Shown piece after piece: positions 20,434-33,963 of a DNA stretch of 38,676 nucleotides (positions within the stretch are counted from its first letter, which is position 1; the number at the start of each line of letters is the position of its first letter). The translations under genes and the position numbers were made by a program. Below the pieces are notes generated by a model, which searched no databases, was not told where the DNA came from, and was given only the letters and a program-made list of their open reading frames with translations. Source of the stretch: Burkholderiales bacterium (GTDB taxonomy: Bacteria > Pseudomonadota > Gammaproteobacteria > Burkholderiales > Burkholderiaceae_C); the NCBI GenBank assembly GCA_006227825.1, contig SBFS01000010.1, forward strand, positions 1-38,676, read 5' to 3'.

Positions 20434-21738
20434 ATGGCTGAAAAGATCACCGCCGTCAAAGGCATGAACGACATCGCGCCGCCCGTCTCGGCGCAGTGGG
20501 AATGGCTGGAGGAGCGCCTGCGGGTGCTGATGCAGCGCTATGGCTACCGCAACCTGAGGACCCCCGTGGTCGAGCACACGGCCCTCTTCATACGCGGGCT
20601 TGGGGAGGTGACCGATATCGTCGAGAAGGAGATGTACTCCTTCGAGGACCGCCTCAACGGCGAGCAGCTCACCCTGCGTCCCGAGAACACCGCCGGCGTG
20701 GTGCGGGCGGTGGCCGAGGCCAACCTTCTGTACGACGGTGGCAAGCGGCTGTATTACATGGGTCCGATGTTCCGGCACGAACGCCCCCAGCGGGGACGCT
20801 ACCGCCAGTTCCACCAGTTCGGCGCCGAGGCGCTGGGCTTCGGGGGCCCCGATGTCGATGCCGAACTCATCGTCATGGCATGCGATCTCTGGCAGGAGCT
20901 GGGCCTTGAGGGCATCGAGCTGCAGATCAACAGCCTGGGCCAGCCGGCGGAACGCCAGGCTCACCGCCAGGCCCTGGTTGCCTACCTCGAGAGGCATGCC
21001 GACCGGCTCGATGAAGATGCCCGCAGGCGCCTGCACAGCAATCCGCTGCGCATCCTGGACACGAAAAACCCGTCCATGCAGGATCTGGTCGAGGCCGCCC
21101 CGAGGCTGATGGACCACCTGGGCGAGTCTTCGCTGGCGCACTTCGACCGCCTGCGCGCCCTGCTGGATGCCCACGGGGTGGCCTACCGGATCAATCCGCG
21201 GCTGGTGCGGGGCATGGACTACTACAACCTGTCCGTCTTCGAGTTCGTCACCACGCAGCTCGGTGCCCAGGGAACGGTGTGCGCCGGAGGGCGCTACGAC
21301 GGGTTGTTCGCCCAGCTCGGTGCCAGGCCGGCGCCCGCGGTGGGCTGGGCCCTGGGGATGGAGCGCATCCTCGAGCTGCTGCGCGAGCAGGACCGCCTGC
21401 CGCTCGAGGAGGTGCCCGACGCCTACACGGTCGTTCCCGACGCGTCCGCCCTGCCTCGGGTGATGCCCGTGCTGCGCGCCCTGCGCCGGCAGGGTGTCCG
21501 GGTGCTGATGCACGCCGGCGGGCCGGACGGCATGGGCAGCATGAAGTCGCAGTTCCGCAAGGCCGACGCCAGCGGCGCACGGTACGCGCTGATCTTCGGC
21601 GAAGACGAGCTGTCCCGGGGGCAGGTCGCCATCAAGCCCTTGCGGGGCGAGCGGACGCCGGCGGGCACCCCGGCGGGCCAGCGCCTGGTTGCGCTGTCCG
21701 ATGTCGGCGACTGGGGCGGGCAGCTGCGGCAGTCCTGA
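20434..21738 (+). CDS. hisS: histidyl-tRNA synthetase
   Basis: [45 protein letters not shown] class II motifs. Confidence 0.98.
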   Translation: MAEKITAVKGMNDIAPPVSAQWEWLEERLRVLMQRYGYRNLRTPVVEHTALFIRGLGEVTDIVEKEMYSFEDRLNGEQLTLRPENTAGVVRAVAEANLLYDGGKRLYYMGPMFRHERPQRGRYRQFHQFGAEALGFGGPDVDAELIVMACDLWQELGLEGIELQINSLGQPAERQAHRQALVAYLERHADRLDEDARRRLHSNPLRILDTKNPSMQDLVEAAPRLMDHLGESSLAHFDRLRALLDAHGVAYRINPRLVRGMDYYNLSVFEFVTTQLGAQGTVCAGGRYDGLFAQLGARPAPAVGWALGMERILELLREQDRLPLEEVPDAYTVVPDASALPRVMPVLRALRRQGVRVLMHAGGPDGMGSMKSQFRKADASGARYALIFGEDELSRGQVAIKPLRGERTPAGTPAGQRLVALSDVGDWGGQLRQS

Positions 21739-21788
21739 GCAGGTCGGTCCAGAGACCTACAATCCACCGATCAACACAATCGCAATCC

Positions 21789-22460
21789 ATGGCCAAACAC
21801 CTCGACCTCGAAGAACAGGAACAGCTCGACCAGATCAAGCACTTCTGGGCCCGGCACGGCAACCTGATCACCTGGGTGCTGATTGCCGTGTTCGGTGCCG
21901 TGGCTGCCTGGAACGGCTGGAACTACTGGCAGCGGCACCAGGCGGTCAAGGCATCGGCGCTGTACGAGGAGGTCGAGCGCGCTGCGGTGGCCCGCGACAC
22001 CGAAAGGCTGGCACGCGCTCTTGCCGACATCCAGTCCGGATACGGCCGCACGGCCTTTGCCAGCCAGGCCAGCCTGATGGCCGCCAGCACGTTCCACGAG
22101 TCCGGCCAGGCCGAAGCGGCCACGGCTGCACTGACCTGGGTGGGCAGCAAAGGCGCGGATGATGCCTACAGGGCGGTTGCGCGGCTGCGCCTGTCGGCGC
22201 TCCATCTGGACGCAGGTTCCCCCGACCAGGCCATGGCGGTGCTGGCGGAACCGGTGCCGGCGGCTTTCGAAGGCCTGGCGGCCGACCGCCGGGGTGATGT
22301 CCTGCTGGCCCAGGGCAAGCCGGACGAAGCCAGGGAGCAGTACCGGCAGGCCTGGAAAGCCTTGGGTGAGCGGTCGGAATACCGGCGTCTGGTGGAGGTC
22401 AAGCTGGCCTCGCTGGGGGTCAATGCCTCCGACCTGGCGACTGGAGGAGCGCAGCAATGA
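21789..22460 (+). CDS. YfgM-like tetratricopeptide membrane protein
   Basis: MAKHLDLEEQEQLDQIKHFWARHGNLITWVLIAVFGAVAAWNGWNYWQ; position between hisS and bamB. Confidence 0.88.
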   Translation: MAKHLDLEEQEQLDQIKHFWARHGNLITWVLIAVFGAVAAWNGWNYWQRHQAVKASALYEEVERAAVARDTERLARALADIQSGYGRTAFASQASLMAASTFHESGQAEAATAALTWVGSKGADDAYRAVARLRLSALHLDAGSPDQAMAVLAEPVPAAFEGLAADRRGDVLLAQGKPDEAREQYRQAWKALGERSEYRRLVEVKLASLGVNASDLATGGAQQ

Positions 22461-23614
22461 GCGAGCGCGCGGCAGCCGTGCCGGGGCGAGCGCGCCGTCC
22501 TGTCCTGGGATGGGTGATGGCGATGGCCGTGTCGCTGGGCCTGGCTGCCTGTTCGTCGTCCCCGTCACGCCCCAAACCGGCCGACCTGCCGCCGGTGGTT
22601 CCCTTGCTGGCCACCGAGCTGGCCTGGACGCTGCAGCTGGGCGAGGCTGCCCCGCTGTTGCAGCCCGCGGTGGCTGGAGAGCGGCTGGTGCTGGCCAGCC
22701 GGTCCGGGTCGGTGTCCATGGTGGAGGCTGCTTCCGGTCGTGTGGTCTGGCAGGCCGAAACCGGAACATCGCTGGCCACGGGGGCCGGCAGCGACGGGCG
22801 CACCGTGGCGGTCATCACGCAGGCCAACGAACTGCTGGCCATGCGTGACGGCAAGACGGCTTGGCGGGTGCGCCTGCCGGCGCGTTCCTTCACGCCTCCG
22901 CTGGTGGCGGGTGAGCGCGTCTTCGTCCTCATGGGCGACCGGAGCGTGGCGGCGTTCGACGCGGACAGTGGGGGGCGTCTCTGGGGCCAGCGCGCCCGGA
23001 CCGAGGCCCTGGTGCTCGGTCAGTCGGGCACCTTGCTGCCGGTGGGCGACACGCTGGTGGTCGGTCTGTCGGGCCGGCTGGTGGGGCTCGACCCCCTGAG
23101 CGGAGCCCTGCGCTGGGATGCGCCGGTGGCCATTGCCCGCGGCGCCAACGAAGTCGAGCGGCTGGTCGATCTGGTTGCTCCGGTCAGCCGGGTTCACAGC
23201 AGTGTGTGTGCCCGGGCCTATGCCGCCACCGTGGGCTGTGTCGATGCCTCCCGCGGACGTGTCCTGTGGACCCGGGCCGCGCAAGGTGTGACGGGCGTGG
23301 CCGGCGATGCGCAGCGGCTGTTCGGCACCGAGTCCAATGGCCGGGTGCTGGCATGGGACCGCGCCACGGGCGAGCCCGCGTGGGAAAGCGACCGTCTGCT
23401 CCACCGGCGCCTGAGCGCGCCGCTTGCGGTCGGCCGCGTGGTGGTGGTCGGCGACGAGACCGGGCTGGTCCATGTGCTGTCCCGCGAGGACGGTTCCGAG
23501 ATGACGCGCCTGTCCACCGACGGGTCTGCGCTGGCCGGTGCGCCGGTCCTGGCAGCCGATCTGCTGGTGGTGCAGACGGTCCGCGGTGGCGTCTACGCCT
23601 GGCGGCCCCGTTGA
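22457..23614 (+). CDS. bamB: outer membrane protein assembly factor BamB
   Basis: Lipobox [10 protein letters not shown]-like beta-propeller repeats; position upstream of der. Confidence 0.92.
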   Translation: MSERAAAVPGRARRPVLGWVMAMAVSLGLAACSSSPSRPKPADLPPVVPLLATELAWTLQLGEAAPLLQPAVAGERLVLASRSGSVSMVEAASGRVVWQAETGTSLATGAGSDGRTVAVITQANELLAMRDGKTAWRVRLPARSFTPPLVAGERVFVLMGDRSVAAFDADSGGRLWGQRARTEALVLGQSGTLLPVGDTLVVGLSGRLVGLDPLSGALRWDAPVAIARGANEVERLVDLVAPVSRVHSSVCARAYAATVGCVDASRGRVLWTRAAQGVTGVAGDAQRLFGTESNGRVLAWDRATGEPAWESDRLLHRRLSAPLAVGRVVVVGDETGLVHVLSREDGSEMTRLSTDGSALAGAPVLAADLLVVQTVRGGVYAWRPR

Positions 23615-23633
23615 GACAGAGAGACCACCGGAC

Positions 23634-24971
23634 GTGAAACCTGTCATTGCCCTGGTCGGGCGCCCGAACGTCGGCAAGTCGACGCTGTTCAACCGCCTGA
23701 CACGATCGCGCGATGCCATCGTCGCCGACTTTGCCGGCCTCACCCGCGACCGGCACTACGGCAACGGCCGTCTGGGCAGCCGCGAGTACATCGTCATCGA
23801 CACCGGAGGCTTCGAGCCCGAAGCCGGCGAAGGCATCTACCGGGAAATGGCCAAGCAGACCCGGCAGGCCGTGGCCGAGTCCGATGTGGTGGTCTTCGTG
23901 GTCGATGCCCGCTCGGGGCTGGGTGCGCAGGACCACGAGATCGCCCGCTACCTGCGCCGCCTGGGCAAGCCGACCGTGCTGGTGGCCAACAAGGCCGAGG
24001 GCATGAAGGAGGGCGGGCAGCTGTCGGAGTTCTTCGAGCTGGGGCTGGGAGAGGTGCTGCCCGTATCGGGTGCCCATGGACAGGGTATCCGTTCGATGCT
24101 GGAGGCCGCGCTGGGGCGCATCGATGCCCTGGCGGACGATGAGGAGCCGCCGGCGGAAGAGGGCGAACAGGTCATTCGCTTGGCCGTGGCCGGCCGACCC
24201 AACGTCGGCAAGTCCACCCTCATCAATGCCTGGCTCGGGGAAGAGCGTCTGGTGGCTTTCGACCTGCCCGGCACGACCCGCGACGCCATCTCGGTGCCGT
24301 TCGAACGCGGCGGGCAGAAATACGAGCTCATCGACACCGCGGGCATCCGGCGCAAGGGCAAGGTGTTCGAGGCGATCGAGAAGTTCTCGGTCGTCAAGAC
24401 CCTCCAGGCCATCGAGCGCGCCCATGTCGTGCTGCTGCTGCTCGATGCCACGCAGGGTGTGACCGACCAGGATGCCCACATCGCAGGCTACATTCTGGAA
24501 AGCGGTCGGGCTGTCGTGCTGGCCATCAACAAGTGGGACGCCGTCGATGCCTACCAGCGCCAGCAGATCGAGCGGCAGGTCGAGTCCCGGCTGGCCTTCC
24601 TGAAGTTCGCCTCACTGCACCTGGTGTCGGCCAGCAAGCGCCAGGGCCTGGGGCCCCTGTGGAAGTCCATTGCCCAGGCCTACGCGTCTGCCATGCGCAA
24701 GATGCCCACGCCGGTGCTCACGCGGCTGCTGCAGGAGGCCGTGGCCTTCCAGGCGCCGCAGCGCTCGGGCATGTACCGGCCCAAGATGCGTTACGCCCAC
24801 CAGGGAGGCATGAATCCGCCGGTGATCGTCATCCACGGCAATTCGCTGGAGCACGTTCCCGAGGTCTACCGCCGTTTCCTGGAAGGGCGCTTCCGCAAGG
24901 CGTTCGATCTCGTGGGAACCCCGCTGCGGATCGAGTTCAAGACCTCGGCCAACCCCTACAAGGAAGCCTAG
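23634..24971 (+). CDS. der: ribosome biogenesis GTPase Der (EngA)
   Basis: GTG start; two G domains ([12 protein letters not shown] and [12 protein letters not shown]), KH-like C-term. Confidence 0.98.
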   Translation: MKPVIALVGRPNVGKSTLFNRLTRSRDAIVADFAGLTRDRHYGNGRLGSREYIVIDTGGFEPEAGEGIYREMAKQTRQAVAESDVVVFVVDARSGLGAQDHEIARYLRRLGKPTVLVANKAEGMKEGGQLSEFFELGLGEVLPVSGAHGQGIRSMLEAALGRIDALADDEEPPAEEGEQVIRLAVAGRPNVGKSTLINAWLGEERLVAFDLPGTTRDAISVPFERGGQKYELIDTAGIRRKGKVFEAIEKFSVVKTLQAIERAHVVLLLLDATQGVTDQDAHIAGYILESGRAVVLAINKWDAVDAYQRQQIERQVESRLAFLKFASLHLVSASKRQGLGPLWKSIAQAYASAMRKMPTPVLTRLLQEAVAFQAPQRSGMYRPKMRYAHQGGMNPPVIVIHGNSLEHVPEVYRRFLEGRFRKAFDLVGTPLRIEFKTSANPYKEA

Positions 24972-25069
24972 CCTTCCGGTGTCGAAGGTTGAAGCGGCCG
25001 TCGCGGCGTCGCCGGTGACGCTTGTGGTATCTTCCCCCTTCCAACAACCTTCCGAACACGGAGCATATC

Positions 25070-25321
25070 GTGAGCAACAACAAAGGCCAGCTGCTGCAAG
25101 ACCCCTTCCTGAACCAGCTGCGTCGGGAGCACGTGCCGGTCTCGATCTATCTGGTCAACGGCATCAAGCTGCAGGGCCAGATCGAGTCCTTCGACCAGTA
25201 CGTCGTGCTCCTGCGCAACACGGTCACGCAGATGGTCTACAAACACGCCATCTCGACGATCGTGCCCGGCCGTCCGGTGCAGTTTTCCGTCGCCAGCCCG
25301 GACGAAGGCAGCGGCTCCTGA
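25070..25321 (+). CDS. hfq: RNA chaperone Hfq
   Basis: GTG start; [65 protein letters not shown]. Confidence 0.98.
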   Translation: MSNNKGQLLQDPFLNQLRREHVPVSIYLVNGIKLQGQIESFDQYVVLLRNTVTQMVYKHAISTIVPGRPVQFSVASPDEGSGS

Positions 25322-25398
25322 TTGGCATTCCCCCAGGCAGGGCCCTTCAAGGGTCCGATCCCCGTCCTGCGGCGTGACCGCGGGACGCCTGAACCCAC

Positions 25399-26586
25399 TT
25401 GAATCCTTCCTCCGACCCCCTCCAGAGCAGCACACCTGCGGCGATGCTTGTGGGTGTCGATCTCGGGCAACCGCATTTCGATGCCGGTCTGGAGGAGCTG
25501 GGCCTGCTGGCCGAGTCCGCGGGCTTCCGTGTGGCCGACAGGCTCACCTGCAAGCGGCGTGCGCCGGATCCTGCCTTGTTCGTGGGCAGCGGCAAGGCCG
25601 ATGAGATCGCCATGCTGGCGCGCGCCAGCGGCGCCACCGAGGTGCTTTTCGACCAGGCGCTGAGCCCGGCCCAGCAACGAAACCTGGAGCGGCACCTGGG
25701 CCTGCCGGTCAATGACCGCACCCTGCTCATCCTGGAAATCTTCGCCCAAAGGGCTCGCAGCTTCGAGGGCAAGCTGCAGGTGGAGCTGGCGCGGCTGCAA
25801 TACCTGTCCACGCGCCTGGTGCGTCGCTGGTCGCACCTGGAACGTCAAAGCGGTGGCATCGGCATGCGCGGCGGACCCGGTGAGACGCAGATCGAGCTGG
25901 ACCGCCGCATGATCGGCGAGGCCATCAAGCGCACGCGTGACCGGCTGGAGAAGGTCAAGCGACAGCGGGCCACCCAGCGCCGCCAGCGTGAACGGCGCGA
26001 GGCCTTCACGATTTCCCTGGTCGGATACACCAACGCGGGCAAGTCCTCCCTGTTCAACGCCCTCGTCAAGGCGCGGGCCTACGCCGCCGACCAGCTGTTC
26101 GCCACCCTGGACACGACCACCCGCCAGCTCTACCTCGGGGAAGCGGGACGCACCGTTTCGCTGTCGGACACGGTGGGCTTCATCCGCAACCTGCCCCATG
26201 GACTGGTCGAAGCCTTTGCCGCCACGCTCAAGGAAGCCGTCGATGCCGATCTGCTCCTGCATGTGGTCGACGCCTCGAATCCCGAGCACCCCGAGCAGAT
26301 CAAGGCGGTTCAGGAGGTTCTGCGCGACATCGGGGCCGATGCGGTGCCCCAGGTGCTGGTGTTCAACAAGCTCGATGCCCTCGATCCGGCCCAGCGTCCG
26401 CTGGCACCCGAAGACCGGCTGGAACTCGACGGGCAACTTGTTCCTCGAATCTTCGTCAGCGCCCGGTCCGGCGAGGGGCTTGATCTCCTGCGGCGGCACC
26501 TGGCGTCCCGTGTCGGGGGGCGGTTCGACGAATTCCCCGACGGGATCCGGCCATCCGGCACCCCTTCTGGCGGTGCAGGCGCGTGA
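25399..26586 (+). CDS. hflX: GTPase HflX
   Basis: TTG start (ATG 25444 alternative); GGPGETQIELDRR, SLVGYTNAGKSSLFN. Confidence 0.95.
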   Translation: MNPSSDPLQSSTPAAMLVGVDLGQPHFDAGLEELGLLAESAGFRVADRLTCKRRAPDPALFVGSGKADEIAMLARASGATEVLFDQALSPAQQRNLERHLGLPVNDRTLLILEIFAQRARSFEGKLQVELARLQYLSTRLVRRWSHLERQSGGIGMRGGPGETQIELDRRMIGEAIKRTRDRLEKVKRQRATQRRQRERREAFTISLVGYTNAGKSSLFNALVKARAYAADQLFATLDTTTRQLYLGEAGRTVSLSDTVGFIRNLPHGLVEAFAATLKEAVDADLLLHVVDASNPEHPEQIKAVQEVLRDIGADAVPQVLVFNKLDALDPAQRPLAPEDRLELDGQLVPRIFVSARSGEGLDLLRRHLASRVGGRFDEFPDGIRPSGTPSGGAGA

Positions 26587-26632
26587 CCGGGCACAATGTC
26601 ATGGTTTTGATCCAGAAAAGAGCAGTCGACAA

Positions 26633-28018
26633 ATGGATGTGAATCTTCCTTCCGATGCCCGTGATGCCGGGCGCACAACGCGGTCCGGCCGCTGGCGCAG
26701 GGTGCTGGGCATGTTCAACCTGAACGACCCGCGTTGGGGCAGGGGGGGCGATTCCGGCCAGGGCTCAGACCCCTCGGGGCCCGAGGGCGGGCGCGAGGAC
26801 GATCGAGGGTCCCAGCGCGACCAGCGCCCGCGGGGCCAGGGCCCCAACCAGGGGCCGCCCGATCTCGACGAGCTCTGGCGTGATTTCAACCGCAAGCTCG
26901 GCGGCATGCTCGGCAACCGGGGCGGTGGTCGCGGCGGATCGGGCGGGTCCGGTGGAGGCGGCATGGGCGGGTTCAATCCCAGCCCCAAGACCGCCGGTAT
27001 CGGCGTCGGCCTGATTGCCGGGGTGGCGGCCCTGGTCTGGCTGGGCACGGGTTTCTTCATCGTGCAGGAAGGCCAGCAGGCGGTCATCACCCAGTTCGGC
27101 AAGTACCACGCGACCGTCGGTGCAGGTTTCAACTGGCGCTTTCCCTACCCCATCCAGCGCCACGAGACGGTTTTTGTCACCCAGCTGCGCTCGGTCGATG
27201 TGGGTCGCGACAACATCGTGCCGGCCACCGGCCTGCGCGAATCGTCCATGCTGACCCAGGACGAGAACATCGTCGACATCAAGTTCGTCGTGCAGTACCG
27301 CCTCAACGATGCCCGTGCCTTCCTGTTCGAGACCCGTGATCCGGACGTGGCCGTCCTCAAGGCGGCGGAAACCGCGGTGCGTGAAGTCGTCGGCGCCATG
27401 AGGATGGATGCGGTGCTGGCCGAGGAGCGGGACCAGATCGCTCCGCGCGTGCGCAACCTGATGCAGACGATCCTGGACAGGTACAACGTGGGTATCGAGG
27501 TGACCGGGGTCAACCTGCAGCAGGGCGGTGTGCGCCCGCCCGAGCAGGTCCAGGCGGCGTTCGACGATGTGCTCAAGGCCAGCCAGGAGCGCGAGCGGTC
27601 CAAGAACGAAGCCGAGGCCTACGCCAACGACGTCGTGCCGCGGGCCCGCGGTACGGCCGCGCGACTGCTGGAAGAGGCCGAAGGCTACCGGGCACGTATC
27701 GTGGCGCAGGCAGAAGGTGATGCGCAGCGCTTCAGTTCGGTGCTGGCGGAGTACCAGCGGGCACCCGTCGTCACGCGGGAACGCATGTACATCGACACCA
27801 TGCAGGAGGTCTACAGCAACGTGACCAAGGTGCTCGTGGACTCCCGATCGGGTTCCAACCTGCTCTACCTGCCGCTGGACAAGATCATGCAGATGTCGGG
27901 GCAGCCCGCGGCAGCCGGTGCCACCGTGGCGCCGTCCGGCCCGATGCCTTCGTCCACCACGACCTCGCCAGGAGCCGCAGACAACGCCGCCCGCTCGCGT
28001 GAGCGGGACAGCCGCTGA
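26633..28018 (+). CDS. hflK: FtsH protease modulator HflK
   Basis: SPFH/prohibitin domain; Gly-rich N-term; FFIVQEGQQAVITQFGKY; precedes hflC. Confidence 0.96.
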   Translation: MDVNLPSDARDAGRTTRSGRWRRVLGMFNLNDPRWGRGGDSGQGSDPSGPEGGREDDRGSQRDQRPRGQGPNQGPPDLDELWRDFNRKLGGMLGNRGGGRGGSGGSGGGGMGGFNPSPKTAGIGVGLIAGVAALVWLGTGFFIVQEGQQAVITQFGKYHATVGAGFNWRFPYPIQRHETVFVTQLRSVDVGRDNIVPATGLRESSMLTQDENIVDIKFVVQYRLNDARAFLFETRDPDVAVLKAAETAVREVVGAMRMDAVLAEERDQIAPRVRNLMQTILDRYNVGIEVTGVNLQQGGVRPPEQVQAAFDDVLKASQERERSKNEAEAYANDVVPRARGTAARLLEEAEGYRARIVAQAEGDAQRFSSVLAEYQRAPVVTRERMYIDTMQEVYSNVTKVLVDSRSGSNLLYLPLDKIMQMSGQPAAAGATVAPSGPMPSSTTTSPGAADNAARSRERDSR

Positions 28019-28053
28019 GCCCTCCTGACACCGGTGCACACGGAGCCAACACA

Positions 28054-28941
28054 ATGAACAGACTGGGTTTCATCGTCACCACCTTCCTGGTGGTCCTGGC
28101 CATCGGCAGCTCCATGCTGTTCGTGGTCGATCAGCGGCAGTTCGGCGTCGTCTTCCAGCTTGGCGAGATCCGCAAGGTCGTCACCGAGCCGGGGCTCAAT
28201 TTCAAGCTGCCGCCGCCGTTCCAGAACGTGTCCTACATCGACAAGCGTCTGCTGACGCTGGAGAGCACGGACACCGAGCCGACCCTGACGGCCGAGCGCC
28301 AGCGGGTGGTGATCGACTGGTATGTGCGCTGGCGCATCAGCGACCCGCAGGCCTACATCCGCAATGTCGGTCTCAACGAGCGCGCCGGGGCCCTGCAGCT
28401 CAACCGCGTGGCCCGCAACGCCTTCCAGCAGGAAGTCAACAAGCGCACGCTGCAGGAGCTGCTGTCCACCCAGCGCGAACAGCTCATGCAGGATGTGCAG
28501 CGCGAGGTGCTGGCGGCCGTGCGGGGTGCCGACAAGCCCTGGGGCATGGACGTGATCGACGTGCGCATCACCCGTGTCGACTATGCCGAGACCATCACCC
28601 GCTCCGTGTACGACCGGATGGAGGCCGAGCGCAGGCGGGTCGCCAACGAGCTGAGGGCGACCGGTTTCGCCGAGGGAGAGCGCATCCGGGCCGAAGCGGA
28701 TCGCGAGCGCGAGGTCATCATTGCCGACTCCTTCCGGGAGGCGCAGCGCATCAAGGGTGAGGCCGACGCAGCCGCTGCCGCCGCCTATGCCAGCGCTTTC
28801 GGTCGGGACCCGGCCTTCGCCCAGTTCTACCGCAGTCTGGAAGCCTACAAGGCCAGCTTCGCCGGCAAGTCGGACGTGATGGTGGTCGACCCGTCGTCCG
28901 ATTTCTTCCGGGCCCTGCGCAGCAGCGACGTGGGCCGCTGA
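28054..28941 (+). CDS. hflC: FtsH protease modulator HflC
   Basis: SPFH domain; FVVDQRQFGVVFQLGEI, GEADAAAAAAYASAFGRDPAFAQFYRSLEAY. Confidence 0.96.
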   Translation: MNRLGFIVTTFLVVLAIGSSMLFVVDQRQFGVVFQLGEIRKVVTEPGLNFKLPPPFQNVSYIDKRLLTLESTDTEPTLTAERQRVVIDWYVRWRISDPQAYIRNVGLNERAGALQLNRVARNAFQQEVNKRTLQELLSTQREQLMQDVQREVLAAVRGADKPWGMDVIDVRITRVDYAETITRSVYDRMEAERRRVANELRATGFAEGERIRAEADREREVIIADSFREAQRIKGEADAAAAAAYASAFGRDPAFAQFYRSLEAYKASFAGKSDVMVVDPSSDFFRALRSSDVGR

Positions 28942-28948
28942 GCCAACG

Positions 28949-29140
28949 GTGTCGCTGCCCGACGTCTTCTGGCCCGCCCTGGGCCTGATGCTGGTGTTCG
29001 AGGGGGTGCTGCCGCTGCTGTTGCCCGCGGCCTGGCGGCGCATGTTCTCCGACATGCTGCGGCTGCGGGATGGCCAGCTGCGGTTTTTCGGCCTGGTTTC
29101 CGTGGGGCTGGGCCTGCTGCTCTGGTCGGCCAGCACATGA
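28949..29140 (+). CDS. DUF2065-family small membrane protein
   Basis: GTG start; 63 aa, two hydrophobic segments, PAAWRRMFSDMLRLRDGQLRFFGLVSVGLGLLL; located after hflC. Confidence 0.8.
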   Translation: MSLPDVFWPALGLMLVFEGVLPLLLPAAWRRMFSDMLRLRDGQLRFFGLVSVGLGLLLWSAST

Positions 29141-29153
29141 GGGTCGGCAGGCC

Positions 29154-29171
29154 CGGGCCGGAAACGGCCCG
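29154..29171 (+). terminator. GAAA-tetraloop hairpin upstream of hisZ (terminator/structural candidate, no U-tract)
   Basis: CGGGCCG-GAAA-CGGCCCG perfect 7-bp stem. Confidence 0.35.
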
Positions 29172-29245
29172 CGGCCGGCCCGGCTGCTCCGGGCAGGGCA
29201 CCCTGGCGGCCCCGGTAGAATGCCGGTTTTAACTGCCCTCCTCAC

Positions 29246-31842
<2,597 letters not shown>

Positions 31843-31900
31843 TGGCCGCATCACCGGCTTTCATGCAGAATGGCCCGACCGATCCACATCCGGAGAACCC

Positions 31901-32425
31901 ATGCTGACCGAAGATGGCAAGCACCTGTACGTGTCCTATGACGAGTACCACAACCTGATCGAGAAGCTGGCCCTCAAGGTCTACCAGTCCGGCTGGGAGT
32001 TCGACACCATCCTGTGCCTGGCCCGCGGCGGCATGCGTCCGGGCGACATCCTCTCGCGCATCTTCGACGTGCCGCTGGCCATCATGTCCACCAGCTCCTA
32101 CCGCGCCGAAGCCGGCACGGTGCAGGGCAATCTGGACATCGCGCGCTACATCACCACACCCAAGGGCGAGATTGCCGGACGGGTGCTGCTGGTCGACGAC
32201 CTGGCCGACTCGGGCCACACGCTGCACGCCGTGATCAACCAGCTGCGCAACAACTACAAGCCGATCTCCGAGCTGCGCAGCGCGGTCATCTGGACCAAGG
32301 CCTTGTCCACCTTCACGCCCGACTACTCGGTCGAGTTCCTGCCGACGAACCCCTGGATCCACCAGCCGTTCGAGAGCTACGACAGCATGCGTCCGGCGCA
32401 GTTGCTGGAGAAGTGGAAGCTGTGA
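31901..32425 (+). CDS. purine phosphoribosyltransferase
   Basis: PRPP motif VLLVDDLADSGHTL; FDTILCLARGGMRPGDILSR; adjacent to purA. Confidence 0.88.
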   Translation: MLTEDGKHLYVSYDEYHNLIEKLALKVYQSGWEFDTILCLARGGMRPGDILSRIFDVPLAIMSTSSYRAEAGTVQGNLDIARYITTPKGEIAGRVLLVDDLADSGHTLHAVINQLRNNYKPISELRSAVIWTKALSTFTPDYSVEFLPTNPWIHQPFESYDSMRPAQLLEKWKL

Positions 32426-32484
32426 GTGGCGCCCACGCGCCCGGACACTTCTGATCCTCAGGTATCGCCTCCGGGTCCTGTCTG

Positions 32485-33684
32485 ATGCCCCCGCCCGATC
32501 TGCCCACCCGACTTATCCATCATCCATACCGTCCACCCGAAGGCTTCGAGGCGGTGGCGCCCGGCGTGCACAAGGCATCGACGGTGATCTTCCCGGACGT
32601 GCAGGCCCTGCGCAGCCGCGACTGGAAGGACAAGAGCGGGTACACATACGGCCTGCACGGCACCCCGACCACCTTCACGCTGGAGGAGCGGATCGCCACG
32701 CTGGAGGGTGGCCGGTTCTGCGTGCTGGCGCCCAGCGGCCTGTCGGCCATCAGCCTGGTCGACATGGCGTTCCTGCGCCAGGGCGACGAGATGCTGCTGC
32801 CCGACAACGCCTACGGGCCGGGCAAGGCCTTTGCCGAGGCCGAGTTGCGCCAGTGGGGTGTCCGGGTCGGCTACTACGACCCGATGAATCCTGCCGACCT
32901 GGCCGCCCGGCTGACACCGGCCTCCCGGCTGGTCTGGCTCGAGGCGCCGGGCTCGATTACGCTGGAGTTCCCGGACCTGCCCGCCCTGACCGAGGTGGTC
33001 AGACTGCACAACGCCCGCCTGCAGGGCGACAGGCCGGCGGTCACGGTGCTGGACAACACCTGGGGCGCCGGCCTGGCCTTCAACGCCTTCGATCTGGGGG
33101 TGGACGTGTCCATGCAGGCGCTGACCAAATACCCCAGTGGTGGCGCCGACGTGCTGATGGGGTCGGTGGTCACGCGCGACGAGGCCTTGCACCGCCAGGT
33201 GCTGCTGTGCCACATGCGCCTGGGCCTGGGTGTCGGAGCCAATGACGCCGAGCTGGTGCTGCGCGGACTGCCCACCGTGGCCTTGCGCTACCATGCCCAG
33301 GACGCAGCGACGCAGGAGCTGGCCCGGTGGATGCAGGCCCAGGAGGGGGTGGCCCAGGTGCTGCACCCGGCCTTGCCCGGCTCGCCCGGGCATGCTTTCT
33401 GGCGGCGCGATGCGCGTGCCGCGGCCTGCCTGTTCAGCGCGGTGTTCGACGCCCGCTTCTCGCCTCGGCAGATCGATGCCTTCTGCAACAGCCTTAGGTG
33501 CTTCCGGCTGGGCTGGAGCTGGGCCGGTCCCATCAGCCTGTGCGCCCCCTACCATGTGCCGTCGATCCGTTCGCTGACCCCCTGGCCGCACGCCGGTGGG
33601 CTGGTCCGGTTTGCCGTGGGTCTGGAGTCGGTGGAGGATCTGCAGGCGGATCTGGCGCAGGGGCTGTCCAAGCTGTTATCCTGA
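32485..33684 (+). CDS. cystathionine beta-lyase-like PLP-dependent enzyme
   Basis: Cys/Met metabolism PLP family: TYGLHGTPTTFTLEERIATLEGG, VSMQALTKYPSGGADVLMGSVV (Schiff-base Lys). Confidence 0.88.
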   Translation: MPPPDLPTRLIHHPYRPPEGFEAVAPGVHKASTVIFPDVQALRSRDWKDKSGYTYGLHGTPTTFTLEERIATLEGGRFCVLAPSGLSAISLVDMAFLRQGDEMLLPDNAYGPGKAFAEAELRQWGVRVGYYDPMNPADLAARLTPASRLVWLEAPGSITLEFPDLPALTEVVRLHNARLQGDRPAVTVLDNTWGAGLAFNAFDLGVDVSMQALTKYPSGGADVLMGSVVTRDEALHRQVLLCHMRLGLGVGANDAELVLRGLPTVALRYHAQDAATQELARWMQAQEGVAQVLHPALPGSPGHAFWRRDARAAACLFSAVFDARFSPRQIDAFCNSLRCFRLGWSWAGPISLCAPYHVPSIRSLTPWPHAGGLVRFAVGLESVEDLQADLAQGLSKLLS

Positions 33685-33715
33685 CGTTTCCACCCATTCC
33701 CGGAGAAGAACTGCC

Positions 33716-33907
33716 TTGGCCACACCCAACTACGGATACGAAAAGCGGCAGCGAGAGCTGGCCAAGAAGCAGAAGAAGGAAGAGAAACTGCGCGCCAAGA
33801 ACGCCCGTCGCCAGGGCCTCGAGAGCGGCGAGGAGCCGCACGGCGACGCCGATGCACCAGCCGAAGGCGCAGCGGGCGAGGGATCTCCCGGCTCGACGCC
33901 CGACTGA
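33716..33907 (+). CDS. small Lys/Arg-rich charged protein
   Basis: TTG start, 63 aa: MATPNYGYEKRQRELAKKQKKEEKLRAKNARRQG...; coding supported by composition only, no recognised family. Confidence 0.6.
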   Translation: MATPNYGYEKRQRELAKKQKKEEKLRAKNARRQGLESGEEPHGDADAPAEGAAGEGSPGSTPD

Positions 33908-33917
33908 ACGTCTTCAG

Positions 33918-33945
33918 CCGGGCACCCTCGCTCGCGGTGGCCCGG
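33918..33945. terminator. candidate bidirectional terminator hairpin between convergent genes
   Basis: CCGGGCACC...GGTGGCCCGG, 9-bp stem with one bulge, between the small ORF (+) and mnmH (-). Confidence 0.4.
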
Positions 33946-33963
33946 GGCCCTGACCCACCGCCA

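Noticed and set aside
18973-21513. 846-aa minus-strand ORF opposite ispG-hisS
   Set aside because: Spans two well-supported plus-strand genes and an intergenic region; antisense artefact.
25341-25357. GGGCCCTTCAAGGGTCC inverted repeat between hfq and hflX
   Set aside because: Short stem with a wobble pair and no U-tract; too weak to call a terminator.
26920-26975. Gly-codon-rich repetitive stretch
   Set aside because: Corresponds to the normal Gly-rich N-terminal region of HflK.
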